Shown here: in pieces, positions 28,801-42,574 of the stretch
Position numbering within the stretch: the stretch's first letter is position 1
Layout: each line of letters starts with the position of its first letter
Origin: Hippophae tibetana
Taxonomy: Eukaryota; Streptophyta; Magnoliopsida; Rosales; Elaeagnaceae
Direction: 5' to 3'
Length of the DNA: 64,000 nucleotides
Assembly (NCBI GenBank): GCA_037013495.1
Contig: CM072810.1
Coordinates: 34,377,843 to 34,441,842, forward strand
Translations under genes and position numbers: made by a program
The notes under the pieces: generated by a model
Seen by the model: only the letters and a program-made list of their open reading frames with translations
Told to the model about the DNA's origin: nothing
Database searches by the model: none

Positions 28801-31800
28801 TGACACAATTGTTAGGAATGATGACTCTAATACCAATGAAGAGAAATGGGATCTATTTTCCCAGAGATTTACTAAATTTCTTAGATAGAATTAACCCTTT
28901 TTTAGGGGTTTTAGAAAAACATAATCCGAACTCTAAAATGATTGTTTCAATGAAGTTAGAGTTGTAGTTCTTCAAAACAACATGAAATATTTTGCAGACC
29001 ACTCATATAGGTATTTGAGCTTCAAAATAAACCTAGAACTACGAAGTTGACCAAAAATATTGAACTCTATATTCTAAACATGTTTTTCAAACATTATCAA
29101 CGACTCGTACAATTTGGGTGGAACTATCAGGAAAGAGAAGTAGATTGAGAAATTCCTTACTAGCTTACCATATCATTTTCAAGCAAAAGTTACCTTGCTT
29201 AAATACATGAAAAATCCTTGTGAACTTACTATTAAATGAATCACTTGGGCAATTATTCGAACTGCATCACTTGTATCCAATATGTCAGCCATCCACTTTC
29301 GAGGACGGAAAGAGCTTGGCTTTATAGACATCAAGGATAGTGGTCTTAGCGAAGATGTTTTTGACACAATTGTTAGAAATGATGACTCTAATACCAATGA
29401 AGAGAAATGGGATCTACTTTCCCAGAGATTTACTAAATTTCTTAGATAGAATTAACCCTTTTTTATTGGTTTTAGAAAAACATAATACGAGCTCTAAAAT
29501 GATTATTTCAAGGAATTTAGATTTGTACTTGTTCCAAACAACATGAAATATTTTGCAAACCACTCATATAGGTATTTGAGCTAAAAAATAAATCTAGAAA
29601 TACTAAGGTGACCAAAATTTTTGAACGCTATATCAAACAAGAGTATAAAACTTGGAACAAATTCTAATCATGTTTTTCAAACATTATCAACTACTCGTAC
29701 AATTTGGGTGGACCTATCAGGAAAGAGAAGTAGATTGAGAAATTCCTTACTAGCTTACCTTATCATTTTCAAGCAAAAGTTGCCTTGCTTAAATACATGA
29801 AAAATCCTTGTGAACTTACTATTAAATGAATCACTTGGGCAAGTATTCGAACTGCATCACTTGTATCCAATATGTCAGCCATCCACTTTCGGGAACGGAA
29901 AGAGCATGGCTTTATAGACATCAAGGATAGTGGTCTTAGCGAAGATGTTTTTGACAAAAATTGTTAGAAATGATGACTCTAATACCAATGAAGAGAAATG
30001 GGATCTACTTTCCCAGAGATTTACTAAATTTCTTAGATAGAATTAACCCTTTTTTAGGGGTTTTAGAAAAACATAATCCCAGCTCTAAAATGATTATTTC
30101 AATGAATTTAGATTTGTACTTGTTCAAAACAACATGAAATATTTTGCAAACCACTCATATAGGTATTTGAGCTAAAAATTAAATCTAGAAATACGAAGGT
30201 GACCAAAATTTTTGAACGCTATATCAAGCAAGAATATAAAACTTGGAACAAATTCTAATCATGTTTTTCAAACATTATCAACTACTCGTACAATGTGGGT
30301 GGACCTATCAGGAAAGAGAAGTAGATTGAGAAATTCCTTACTAGCTTACCTTATCATTTTCAAGCAAAAGTTACCTTGCTTAAATACATGAAAAATCCTT
30401 GTGAACTTATAGTGAAATGAATCACTTGGGCAAGTATTCGAACTGCATCACTTGAATCCAATATGTCAGCCATCCACTATCGAGGACGGAAATAGCTTCG
30501 CGTTATAGACATCAAGGATAGTGGTGTTAGCGAAGATCTTTTTGACACAATTGTTAGGAATGATGACTCTAATACCAATGAAGAGAAATGGGATCTACTT
30601 TCCCAGAGATTTACTAAATTTCTTAGATAGAATTAACCCTTTTTTAGGGGTTTTAGAAAAACATAATCCGAACTCTAAAATGATTTTTTCAATGAATTTA
30701 GAGTTTTAGTTCTTCAAAACAACATGAAATATTTTGCAGACCACTCATATAGGTATTTGAGCTTCAAAATAAGCCTAGAACTACGAAGTTGACCAAAAAT
30801 ATTGAACTCTATATTCTAAACATGTTTTTCAAACATTATCCACTTCTCGTACAATTTGGGTGGAACTATCAGGAAAGAGAAGTAGATTGAGAAATTCCTT
30901 ACTAGCTTACCTTATCATTTTCAAGCAAAAGTTACCTTGCTTAAATACATGAAAAATCCTTGTGAACTTACTATTAAATGAATTACTTGGGCAAGTATTC
31001 GAACTGCATCACTTGTATCCAATATGTCAGCCATCCACTTTCGAGGACGGAAAGAGCTTGGCTTTATAGACATCAAGGATAGTGGTCTTAGCGAAGATTT
31101 TTTTGACACAATTGTTAGAAATGATGACTCTAATACCAATGAAGAGAAATGGGATCTACTTTACCAGAGATTTACTAAATTTCTTAGATAGAATTAACCC
31201 TTTTTTATTAGTTTTAGAAAAACATAATACGAGCTCTAAAATGATTATTTCAATGAATTTAGATTTGTACTTGTTCCAAACAACATGAAATATTTTGCAA
31301 ACCACTCATATAGGTATTTGAGCTAAAAAATAAATCTAGAAATACTAAGGTGACCAAAATGTTTGAACGCTATATCAAACAAGAGTATAAAACTTGGAAC
31401 AAATTCTAATCATGTTTTTCAAACATTATCAACTACTCGTACAATTTGGGTGGACCTATCTGGAAAGAGAAGTAGATTGAGAAATTCCTTACTAGCTTAC
31501 CTTATCATTTTCAAGCAAAAGTTGCCTTGCTTAAATACATGAAAAATCCTTGTGAACTTACAGTTAAATGAATCACTTGGGCAAGTATTCGAACTGCATC
31601 ACTTGAATCCAATATGTCAGCCATCCACTATCGAGGACTGAAATAGCTTCGCTTTATATACATCAAGGATAGTGGTGTTAGCGAAGATCTTTTTGACACA
31701 ATTGTTAGGAATGATGACTCTAATACCAATGAAGAGAAATGGGATCTACTTTCCCAGAGATTTACTAAATTTTTTAGATTTAATTAACCCTTTTTTAGGG

Positions 31801-32180
31801 GTTTTAGAAAAACATAATCCGAACTCTAAAATGATTTTTTCAATGAATTTAGAGTTGTAGTTCTTCAAAACAACATGAAATATTTTGCAGACCACTCATA
31901 TAGGTATTTGAGCTTCAAAATAAACCTAGAACTACAAAGTTGACCAAAAATATTGAACTCTATGTTCTAAACATGTTTTTCAAACATTATCAACTACTCG
32001 TACAATTTGGGTGGAACTATCAGGAAAGAGAAGTAGATTGAGAAATTCCTTACTAGCTTACCTTATCATTTTCAAGCAAAAGTTACCTTGCTTAAATACA
32101 TGAAAAATCCTTGTGAACTTACTATTAAATGAATCACTTGGGCAAGTATTCGAACTGCATCACTTGTATCCAATATGTCA
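25826..32180 (+). repeat. Second copy of the 6,345-bp duplication
   Basis: Monomers start at 25874, 26464, 27025, 27615, 28175, 28765, 29326, 29916, 30507, 31068 and 31658. The joint with copy one lies inside unit 25313. That unit has ggcaagtattcg up to about 25,810, as at the end of copy two, then ttcgagggtgg at about 25,846, as before copy one. A crossover between 25,803 and 25,851 explains this. Differences between copies are few, for example agcatggc near 29,903 against agcttggc. Confidence 0.88.
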
Positions 32181-32218
32181 GCCATCCACTTTCGAGGACA
32201 GAAAGAGCTTGGCTTTAT

Positions 32219-35200
32219 AGACATCAAGGATAGTGGTCTTAGCAAAGATGTTTTTGACACAATTGTTTGAAAGGATGACTCTAATACCAATGAAGAGAAA
32301 TGGGATCTACTTTCCCAGAGATTTACTAAATTTCTTAGATTGAATTAACCCTTTTTAAGGGGTTTTAGAAAAACATAATCCGAGCTCTAAAATGATTATT
32401 TCAATGAATTTTGATATTTACTTGTTCCAAACAACATGAAATATTTTGCAAACCACTCATATAGGTATTTGAGCTAAAAAATAAATCTAGAAATATGAAG
32501 GTGACCAAAATTTTTGAACGCTATATCAAACAAGAGTATAAAACTTGGAACAAATTCTAATCATGTTTTTCAAACATTATCAACTACTCGTACAATTTGC
32601 GTGGACCTATCAGGAAAGAGAAGTAGATTGAGAAATTCCTTACTAGCTTACCTTATCATTTTCAAGCAAAAGTTTCCTTGCTTAAATACATGAAAAATCC
32701 TTGTGAACTTACTGTTAAATGAATCACTTGGGCAAGTATTCGAACTGCATCACTTGAATCCAATATATCAGCCATCCACTATCGAGGACCGAAATAGCTT
32801 CACTTTATAGACATCAAGGATAGTGGTGTTAGCGAAGATCTTTTTGACACAATTGTTAGGAATGATGACTCTAATACCAATGAAGAGAAATGGGATCTAC
32901 TTTCCCAGAGATTTACTAAATTTCTTAGATAGAATTAACCCTTTTTAGGGGTTTTAGAAAACCATAATCCGAACTCTAAAATGATTGTTTCAATGAATTT
33001 AGAGTTGTAGTTCTTCCAAACAACATGAAATATTTTGCAGACCACTCATATAGGTATTTGAGCTTCAAAATAAACCTAGAACTACGAAGTTGACCAAAAA
33101 TATTGAACTCTATATTCTAAACATGTTTTTCAAACATTATCAACTACTCGTACAATTTGGGTGGAACTATCAGGAAAGAGAAGTAGATTGAGAAATTCCT
33201 TACTAGCTTACCTTATCATTTTCAAGCAAAAGTTACCTTGCTTAAATACATGAAAAATCCTTGTGAACTTACTATTAAATGAATCACTTGGGCAAGTATT
33301 CGAACTGCATCACTTGTATCCAATATGTCAGCCATCCACTTTCGAGGACGGAAAGAGCTTGGCTTTATAGACATCAAGGATAGTGGTCTTAGCGAAGATG
33401 TTTTTGACACAATTGTTTGAAAGGATGACTATAATACCAATGAAGAGAAATGGGATCTACTTTCCCAGAGATTTACTAAATTTCTTAGATTGAATTAACC
33501 CTTTTTTAGGGGTTTTAGAAAAACATAATCCGAGCTCTAAAATGATTATTTCAATGAATTTTGATATTTACTTGTTCCAAACAACATGAAATATTTTGCA
33601 AACCACTCATATAGGTATTTGAGCTAAAAAATAAATCTAGAAATATGAAGGTGACCAAAATTTTTGAACGCTATATCAAACAAGAGTATAAAACTTGGAA
33701 CAAATTCGAATCATGTTTTTCAAACATTATCAACTACTCGTACAATTTGGGTGGACCTATCAGGAAAGAGAAGTAGATTGAGAAATTCCTTACTAGCTTA
33801 CCTTATCATTTTCAAGCAAAAGTTGCCTTGCTTAAATACATGAAAAATCCTTGTGAACTTACTGTTAAATGAATCACTTGGGCAAGTATTCGAACTGCAT
33901 CACTTGAATCCAATATATCAGCCATCCACTATCGAGGACCGAAATAGCTTCGCTTTATAGACATCAAGGATAGTGGTGTTAGCAAAGATCTTTTTGACAC
34001 AATTGTTAGGAATGATGACTCTAATACCAATGAAGAGAAATGGGATCTACTTTCCCAAAGATTTACTAAATTTCTTAGATAGAATTAACCCTTTTTTAGG
34101 GGTTTTAGAAAAACATAATCCCAGCTCTAAAATGATTATTTCAATGAATTTAGATTTGTACTTCTTCCAAACAACATGAAATATTTTGCAAACCACTCAT
34201 ATAGGTATTTGAGCTAAAAAATAAATCTAGAAATACGAAGGTGACCAAAATATTTGAACGCTATATCAAGCAAGAGTATAAAACTTGGAACAAATTCTAT
34301 TCATGTTTTTCAAACATTATCAACTACTCGTACAATTTGGGTGGACCTATCAGGAAAGAGAAGTAGATTGAGTAATTCCTTACTAGCTTACCTTATCATT
34401 TTCAAGCAAAAGTTGCCTTGCTTAAATACATGAAAAATCCTTGTGAACTTACTATTAAATGAATCACTTGGGCAAGTATTCGAACTGCATCACTTGAATC
34501 CAATATGTCAGCCATCCACTATCGAGGACAGAAATAGCTTCGCTTTATAGACATCAAGGATAGTGGTTTTAGCGAAGATCTTTTTGACACAATTGTTAGG
34601 AATGATGACTCTAATACCAATGAAGAGAAATGGGATCTACTTTCCCAGAGATTTACTAAATTTCTTAGATAGAATTAACCCTTTTTTAGGGGTTTTAGAA
34701 AAACATAATCGGAACTCTAAAATGATTGTTACAATGAAGTTAGAGTTGTAGTTCTTCAAAACAACATGAAATATTTTGCAGACCACTCATATAGGTATTT
34801 GAGCTTCAAAATAAGCCTAGAACTACGAAGTTGACCAAAAATATTGAACTCTATATTCTAAACATGTTTTTCAAACATTATCAACTAATCGTACAATTTG
34901 GGTGGAACTATCAGGAAAGAGAAGTAGATTGAGAAATTCCTTACTAGCTTACCTTATCATTTTCAAGCAAAAGTTACCTTGCTTAAATACATGAAAAATC
35001 CTTGTGAAGTTACTATTAAATGAATAACTTGGCAAGTACTCGAACTGCATCACTTGTATCCAATATGTCAGCCATCCACTTTCGAGGGTGGAAAGTGCTT
35101 GGCTTTATAGACATCAAGGATAGTGGTCTTAGCGATGATGTTTTTGACACAATTGTTTGAAATGATGACTCTAATACCAATGAAGAGAAATGGGATCTAC

Positions 35201-36820
35201 TTTCCCAGAGATTTACTAAATTTCTTAGATAGAATTAACCCTTTTTTAGGGGTTTTAGAAAAACATAATCCCACCTCTAAAATGATTATTTCAATGAATT
35301 TAGATTTGTACTTGTTCCAAACAACATGAAATATTTTGCAAACCACTCATATAGGTATTTGAGCTAAAAGTTAAATCTAGAAATACGAAGGTGACCAAAA
35401 TTTTTGAACGCTATATCAAGCAAGAGTATAAAACTTGGAACAAATTCTAATCATGTTTTTCAAACATTATCAACTACTCGTACAATTTGGGTTGACCTAT
35501 CAGGAAAGAGAAGTAGATTGAGAAATTCCTTACTAGCTTACCTTATCATTTTCAAGCAAAAGTTGCCTTGCTTAAATACATGAAAAATCCTTGTGAACTT
35601 ACTGTTAAATGAATCACTTGGGCAAGTATTGGAACTGCATCACTTGAATCCAATATGTCAGCCATCCACTATCGAGGACGGAAATAGCTTCGCTTTATAG
35701 ACATCAAGGATAGTGGTGTTAGCGAAGATCTTTTTGACACAATTGTTAGGAATGATGACTCTAATACCAATGAAGAGAAATGGGATCTACTTTCCCAGAG
35801 ATTTACTAAATTTCTTAGATAGAATTAACCCTTTTTTAGGGGTTTTAGAAAAACATAAGCCGAACTCTAAAATGATTGTTTCAATGAAGTTAGAGTTGTA
35901 GTTCTTCAAAACAACATGAAATATTTTGCAGACCACTCATATAGGTATTTGAGCTTCAAAATAAACCTAGAACTGCGAAGTTGACCAAAAATATTGAACT
36001 CTATATTCTAAACATGTTTTTCAAACATTATCAACGACTCGTACAATTTGGGTTGACCTATCAGGAAAGAGAAGTAGATTGAGAAATTCCTTACTAGCTT
36101 ACCTTATCATTTTCAAGCAAAAGTTGCCTTGCTTAAATACATGAAAAATCCTTGTGAACTTACTATTAAATGAATCACTTGGGCAAGTATTCGAACTGCA
36201 TCACTTGAATCCAATATGTCAGCCATCCACTATCGAGGACAGAAATAGCTTCGCTTTATAGACATCAAGGATAGTGGTTTTAGCGAAGATCTTTTTGACA
36301 CAATTGTTAGGAATGATGACTCTAATACCAATGAAGAGAAATGGGATCTACTTTCCCAGAGATTTACTAAATTTCTTAGATAGAATTAACCCTTTTTTAG
36401 GGGTTTTAGAAAAACATAATCGGAACTCTAAAATGATTGTTACAATGAAGTTAGAGTTGTAGTTCTTCAAAACAACATGAAATATTTTGCAGACCACTCA
36501 TATAGGTATTTGAGCTTCAAAATAAACCTAGAACTGCGAAGTTGACCAAAAATATTGAACTCTATATTCTAAACATGTTTTTCAAACATTATCAACGACT
36601 CGTACAATTTGGGTGGAACTATCAGGAAAGAGAAGTAGATTGAGAAATTCCTTACTAGCTTACCTTATCATTTTCAAGCAAAAGTTACCTTGCTTAAATA
36701 CATGAAAAATCCTTGTGAACTTACTATTAAATGAATTACTTGGGCAAGTATTCGAACTGCATCACTTGTATCCAATATGTCAGCCATCCACTTTCGAGGA
36801 CGGAAAGAGCTTGGCTTTAT
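32219..36820 (+). repeat. Array block F8, mixed A/B units including a B-to-A chimera
   Basis: Monomers start at 32219, 32809, 33369, 33959, 34549, 35109, 35699 and 36260. Units 32219 and 33369 form a subfamily with gtttgaaagg, tagattgaatt and gatatttac. Unit 33959 starts B-like (gttagcaaagatc) and continues A-like (cccagctc, cttcttcc). Units 35699 and 36260 are adjacent B units sharing gaactgcgaag. Unit 35699 has an A-like ggttgacctatc and gttgcc tail, so it is also a recombinant. Confidence 0.8.
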
Positions 36821-39800
36821 AGACATCAAGGATAGTGGTCTTAGCGAAGATGTTTTTGACACAATTGTTAGAAATGATGACTCTAATACCAATGAAGAGA
36901 AATGGGATCTACTTTCCCAGAGATTTACTAAATTTCTTAGATAGAATTAACCATTTTTTATTGGTTTTAGAAAAACATAATACGAGCTCTAAAATAATTA
37001 TTTCAAGGAATTTAGATTTGTACTTGTTCCAAACAACATGAAATATTTTGCAAACCACTCATATAGGTATTTGAGCTAAAAAATAAATCTAGAAATACTA
37101 AGGTGACCAAAATTTTTGAACGCTATATCAAACAAGAGTATAAAACTTGGAACAAATTCTAATCATGTTTTTCAAACATTATCAACTACTCGTACAATTT
37201 GGGTGGACCTATCGGGAAAGAGAAGTAGATTGAGAAATTCCTTACTAGCTTACCTTATCATTTTCAAGCAAAAGTTGCCTTGCTTAAATACATGAAAAAT
37301 CCTTGTGAACTTACTATTAAATGAATCACTTGGGCAAGTATTCGAACTGCATCACTTGTATCCAATATGTCAGCCATCCACTTTCGGGAACGGAAAGAGC
37401 TTGGCTTTATAGAGATCAAGGATAGTGGTCTTAGCGAAGATGTTTTTGACAACAATTGTTAGAAATGATGACTCTAATACCAATGAAGAGAAATGGGATC
37501 TACTTTCCCAGAGATTTACTAAATTTCTTAGATAGAATTAACCCTTTTTTAGGGGTTTTAGAAAAACATAATCCCAGCTCTAAAATGATTATTTCATTGA
37601 ATTTAGATTTGTACTTGTTCAAAACAACATGAAATATTTTGCAAACCACTCATATAGGTATTTGAGCTAAAAATTAAATCTAGAAATACGAAGGTGACCA
37701 AAATTTTTGAACGCTATATCAAGCAAGAGTATAAAACTTGGAACAAATTCTAATCATGTTTTTCAAACATTATCAACTACTCGTACAATGTGGGTGGACC
37801 TATCAGGAAAGAGAAGTAGATTGAGAAATTCCTTACTAGCTTACCTTATCATTTTCAAGCAAAAGTTGCCTTGCTTAAATACATGAAAAATCCTTGTGAA
37901 CTTATAGTGAAATGAATCACTTGGGCAAGTATTCGAACTGCATCACTTGAATCCAATATGTCAGCCATCCACTATCGAGGACGGAAATAGCTTCGCGTTA
38001 TAGACATCAAGGATAGTGGTGTTAGCGAAGATCTTTTTGACACAATTGTTAGGAATGATGACTCTAATACCAATGAAGAGAAATGGGATCTACTTTCCCA
38101 GAGATTTACTAAATTTCTTAGATAGAATTAACCCTTTTTTAGGGGTTTTAGAAAAACATAATCCGAACTCTAAAATGATTTTTTCAATGAATTTAGAGTT
38201 TTAGTTCTTCAAAACAACATGAAATATTTTGCAGACCACTCATATAGGTATTTGAGCTTCAAAATAAGCCTAGAACTACGAAGTTGACCAAAAATATTGA
38301 ACTCTATATTCTAAATATGTTTTTCAAACATTATCCACTTCTCGTACAATTTGGGTGGAACTATCAGGAAAGAGAAGTAGATTGAGAAATTCCTTACTAG
38401 CTTACCTTATCATTTTCAAGCAAAAGTTACCTTGCTTAAATACATGAAAAATCCTTGTGAACTTACTATTAAATGAATTACTTGGGCAAGTATTCGAACT
38501 GCATCACTTGTATCCAATATGTCAGCCATCCACTTTCGAGGACGGAAAGAGCTTGGCTTTATAGACATCAAGGATAGTGGTCTTAGCGAAGATTTTTTTG
38601 ACACAATTGTTAGAAATGATGACTCTAATACCAATGAAGAGAAATGGGATCTACTTTCCCAGAGATTTACTAAATTTCTTAGATAGAATTAACCCTTTTT
38701 TATTAGTTTTAGAAAAACATAATACGAGCTCTAAAATGATTATTTCAATGAATTTAGATTTGTACTTGTTCCAAACAACATGAAATATTTTGCAAACCAC
38801 TCATATAGGTATTTGAGCTAAAAAATAAATCTAGAAATACTAAGGTGACCAAAATGTTTGAACGCTATATCAAACAAGAGTATAAAACTTGGAACAAATT
38901 CTAATCATGTTTTTCAAACATTATCAACTACTCGTACAATTTGGGTGGACCTATCAGGAAAGAGAAGTAGATTGAGAAATTCCTTACTAGCTTACCTTAT
39001 CATTTTCAAGCAAAAGTTGCCTTGCTTAAATACATGAAAAATCCTTGTGAACTTACAGTTAAATGAATCACTTGGGCAAGTATTCGAACTGCATCACTTG
39101 AATCCAATATGTCAGCCATCCACTATCGAGGACTGAAATAGCTTCGCTTTATAGACATCAAGGATAGTGGTGTTAGCGAAGATCTTTTTGACACAATTGT
39201 TAGGAATGATGACTCTAATACCAATGAAGAGAAATGGGATCTACTTTCCCAGAGATTTACTAAATTTTTTAGATTTAATTAACCCTTTTTTAGGGGTTTT
39301 AGAAAAACATAATCCGAACTCTAAAATGAGTTTTTCAATGAATTTAGAGTTGTAGTTCTTCAAAACAACATGAAATATTTTGCAGACCACTCATATAGGT
39401 ATTTGAGCTTCAAAATAAACCTAGAACTACGAAGTTGACCAAAAATATTGAACTCTATGTTCTAAACATGTTTTTCAAACATTATCAACTACTCGTACAA
39501 TTGGGGTGGAACTATCAGGAAAGAGAAGTAGATTGAGAAATTCCTTACTAGCTTACCTTATCATTTTCAAGCAAAAGTTACCTTGCTTAAATACATGAAA
39601 AATCCTTGTGAACTTACTATTAAATGAATCACTTGGGCAAGTATTCGAACTGCATCACTTGTATCCAATATGTCAGCCATCCACTTTCGAGGACGGAAAG
39701 AGCTTGGCTTTATAGACATCAAGGATAGTGGTCTTAGCGAAGTTGTTTTTGACACAATTGTTTGAAAGGATGACTCTAATACCAATGAAGAGAAATGGGA

Positions 39801-41450
39801 TCTACTTTCCCAGAGATTTACTAAATTTCTTAGATTGAATTAACCCTTTTAAAGGGGTTTTAGAAAAACATAATCCGAGCTCTAAAATGATTATTTCAAT
39901 GAATTTTGATATTTACTTGTTCCAAACAACATGAAATATTTTGCAAACCACTCATATAGGTATTTGAGCTAAAAAATAAATCTAGAAATATGAAGGTGAC
40001 CAAAATTTTTGAACGCTATATCAAACAAGAGTATAAAACTTGGAACAAATTCTAATCATGTTTTTCAAACATTATCAACTACTCGTACAATTTGGGTGGA
40101 CCTATCAGGAAAGAGAAGTAGATTGAGAAATTCCTTACTAGCTTACCTTATCATTTTCAAGCAAAAGTTGCCTTGCTTAAATACATGAAAAATCCTTGTG
40201 AACTTACTATTAAATGAATCACTTGGGCAAGTATTCGAACTGCATCACTTGAATCCAATATATCAGCCATCCACTATCGAGGACCGAAATAGCTTCGCTT
40301 TATAGACATCAAGGATAGTGGTGTTAGCGAAGATCTTTTTGACATAATTGTTAGGAATGATGACTCTAATACCAATGAAGAGAAATGGGATCTACTTTCC
40401 CAGAGATTTACTAAATTTCTTAGATAGAATTAACCCTTTTTAGGGGTTTTAGAAAACCATAATCCGAACTCTAAAATGATTGTTTCAATGAATTTAGAGT
40501 TGTAGTTCTTCCAAACAACATGAAATATTTTGCAGACCACTCATATAGGTATTTGAGCTTCAAAATAAACCTAGAACTACGAAGTTGACCAAAAATATTG
40601 AACTCTATATTCTAAACATGTTTTTCAAACATTATCAACTACTCGTCCAATTTGGGTGGAACTATCTGGAAAGAGAAGTAGATTGAGAAATTCCTTACTA
40701 GCTTACCTTATCATTTTCAAGCAAAAGTTACCTTGCTTAAATACATGAAAAATCCTTGTGAACTTACTATTAAATGAATCACTTGGGCAAGTATTCGAAC
40801 TGCATCACTTGTATCCAATATGTCAGCCATCCACTTTCGAGGACGGAAAGAGCTTGGCTTTATAGACATCAAGGATAGTGGTCTTAGCGAAGATGTTTTT
40901 GACACAATTGTTTGAAAGGATGACTCTAATACCAATGAAGAGAAATGGGATCTACTTTCCCAGAGATTTACTAAATTTCTTAGATTGAATTAACCCATTT
41001 TTAGGGGTTTTAGAAAAACATAATCCGAGGTCTAAAATGATTATTTCAATGAATTTTGATATTTACTTGTTCCAAACAACATGAAATATTTTGCAAACCA
41101 CTCATATAGGTATATGAGCTAAAAAATAAATCTAGAAATATGAAGGTGACCAAAATTTTTGAACGCTATATCAAACAAGAGTATAAAACTTGGAACAAAT
41201 TCTAATCATGTTTTTCAAACATTATCAACTACTCGTACAATTTGGGTGGACCTATCAGGAAAGAGAAGTAGATTGAGAAATTCCTTACTAGCTTACCTTA
41301 TCATTTTCAAGCAAAAGTTGCCTTGCTTAAATACATGAAAAATCCTTGTGAACTTACTGTTAAATGAATCACTTGGGCAAGTATTCGAACTGCATCACTT
41401 GAATCCAATATATCAGCCATCCACTATCGAGGACCGAAATAGCTTCGCTT
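36750..41450 (+). repeat. Third, more diverged turn of the same block (offset 7,495 bp)
   Basis: Monomers start at 36821, 37411, 38002, 38563, 39153, 39714, 40304 and 40864. They match the units starting at 29326 to 33369 at a constant offset of 7,495 bp. Shared marks are the ttattgg run, the 591-bp unit (37411 and 29916), cgcgttatag (37,995), gaagattttttt (38,590) and tttttagatttaatt. The match begins after about 36,745, where unit 36260 has attacttgggcaagtattcg but unit 28765 has gggcaattattcg. Confidence 0.83.
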
Positions 41451-41453
41451 TAT

Positions 41454-42574
41454 AGACATCAAGGATAGTGGTGTTAGCGAAGATCTTTTTGACACAATTG
41501 TTAGGAATGATGACTCTAATACCAATGAAGAGAAATGGGATCTACTTTCCCAGAGATTTACTAAATTTCTTAGATAGAATTAACCCTTTTTAGGGGTTTT
41601 AGAAAACCATAATCCGAACTCTAAAATGATTGTTTCAATGAATTTAGAGTTGTAGTTCTTCCAAACAACATGAAATATTTTGCAGACCACTCATATAGGT
41701 ATTTGAGCTTCAAAATAAGCCTAGAACTACGAAGTTGACCAAAAATATTGAACTCTATATTCTAAACATGTTTTTCAAACATTATCAACTACTCGTACAA
41801 TTTGGGTGGAACTATCAGGAAAGAGAAGTAGATTGAGAAATTCCTTACTAGCTTATCTTATCATTTTCAAGCCAAAGTTACCTTGCTTAAATACATGAAA
41901 AATCCTTGTGAACTTACTATTAAATGAATCACTTGGGCAAGTATTGGAACTGCATCACTTGAATCCAATATGTCAGCCATCCACTATCGAGGACGGAAAT
42001 AGCTTCGCTTTATAGACATCAAGGATAGTGGTCTTAGCGAAGATCGTTTTCACACAATTTTTAGGAATGATGACTCTAATACCAATGAAGAGAAATGGGA
42101 TATACTTTCCCAGAGATTTACTAAATTTCTTAGATAGAATTAACCCTTTTTTAGGGGTTTTAGAAAAACATAATGCCAGCTCTAAAATGATTATTTCAAT
42201 GAATTTAGATTTGTACTTGTTCCAAACAACATGAAATATTTTGCAAACCACTCATATAGGTATTTGAGCTTCAAAATAAGCCTAGAACTACGAAGTTGAC
42301 CAAAAATATTGAACTCTATATTCTAAACATGTTTTTCAAACATTATCCACTTCTCGTACAATTTGGGTGGAACTATCAGGAAAGAGAAGTAGATTGAGCA
42401 ATTCCTTACTAGCTTACCTTATCATTTTCAAGCAAAAGTTACCTTGCTTAAATACATGAAAAATCCTTGTGAACTTACTATTAAATGAATCACTTGGGCA
42501 AGTATTCGAACTGCATCACTTGTATCCAATATGTCAGCCAACCACTTTCGAGGACGGAAAGAGCTTGGCTTTAT
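41454..42574 (+). repeat. Two units, the second an A-to-B chimera with private changes
   Basis: Monomer 41454 is an ordinary 560-bp B unit. Monomer 42014 is 561 bp: it begins with A marks (gtggtctta, gcaaacc), then switches to B at gagcttcaaaataagcc and has the B deletion. It holds several changes seen nowhere else in the array, such as gatcgttttcacacaattttt and gggatatac. They remove stop codons on the minus strand and create a 92-codon frame there, which is an accident rather than a gene. Confidence 0.78.

Noticed and set aside
41973..42251. 92-codon minus-strand open frame
   Set aside because: Antisense to the gag linker and spacer, open only because of private substitutions in the chimeric unit 42014. 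No homology to any family was recognised.
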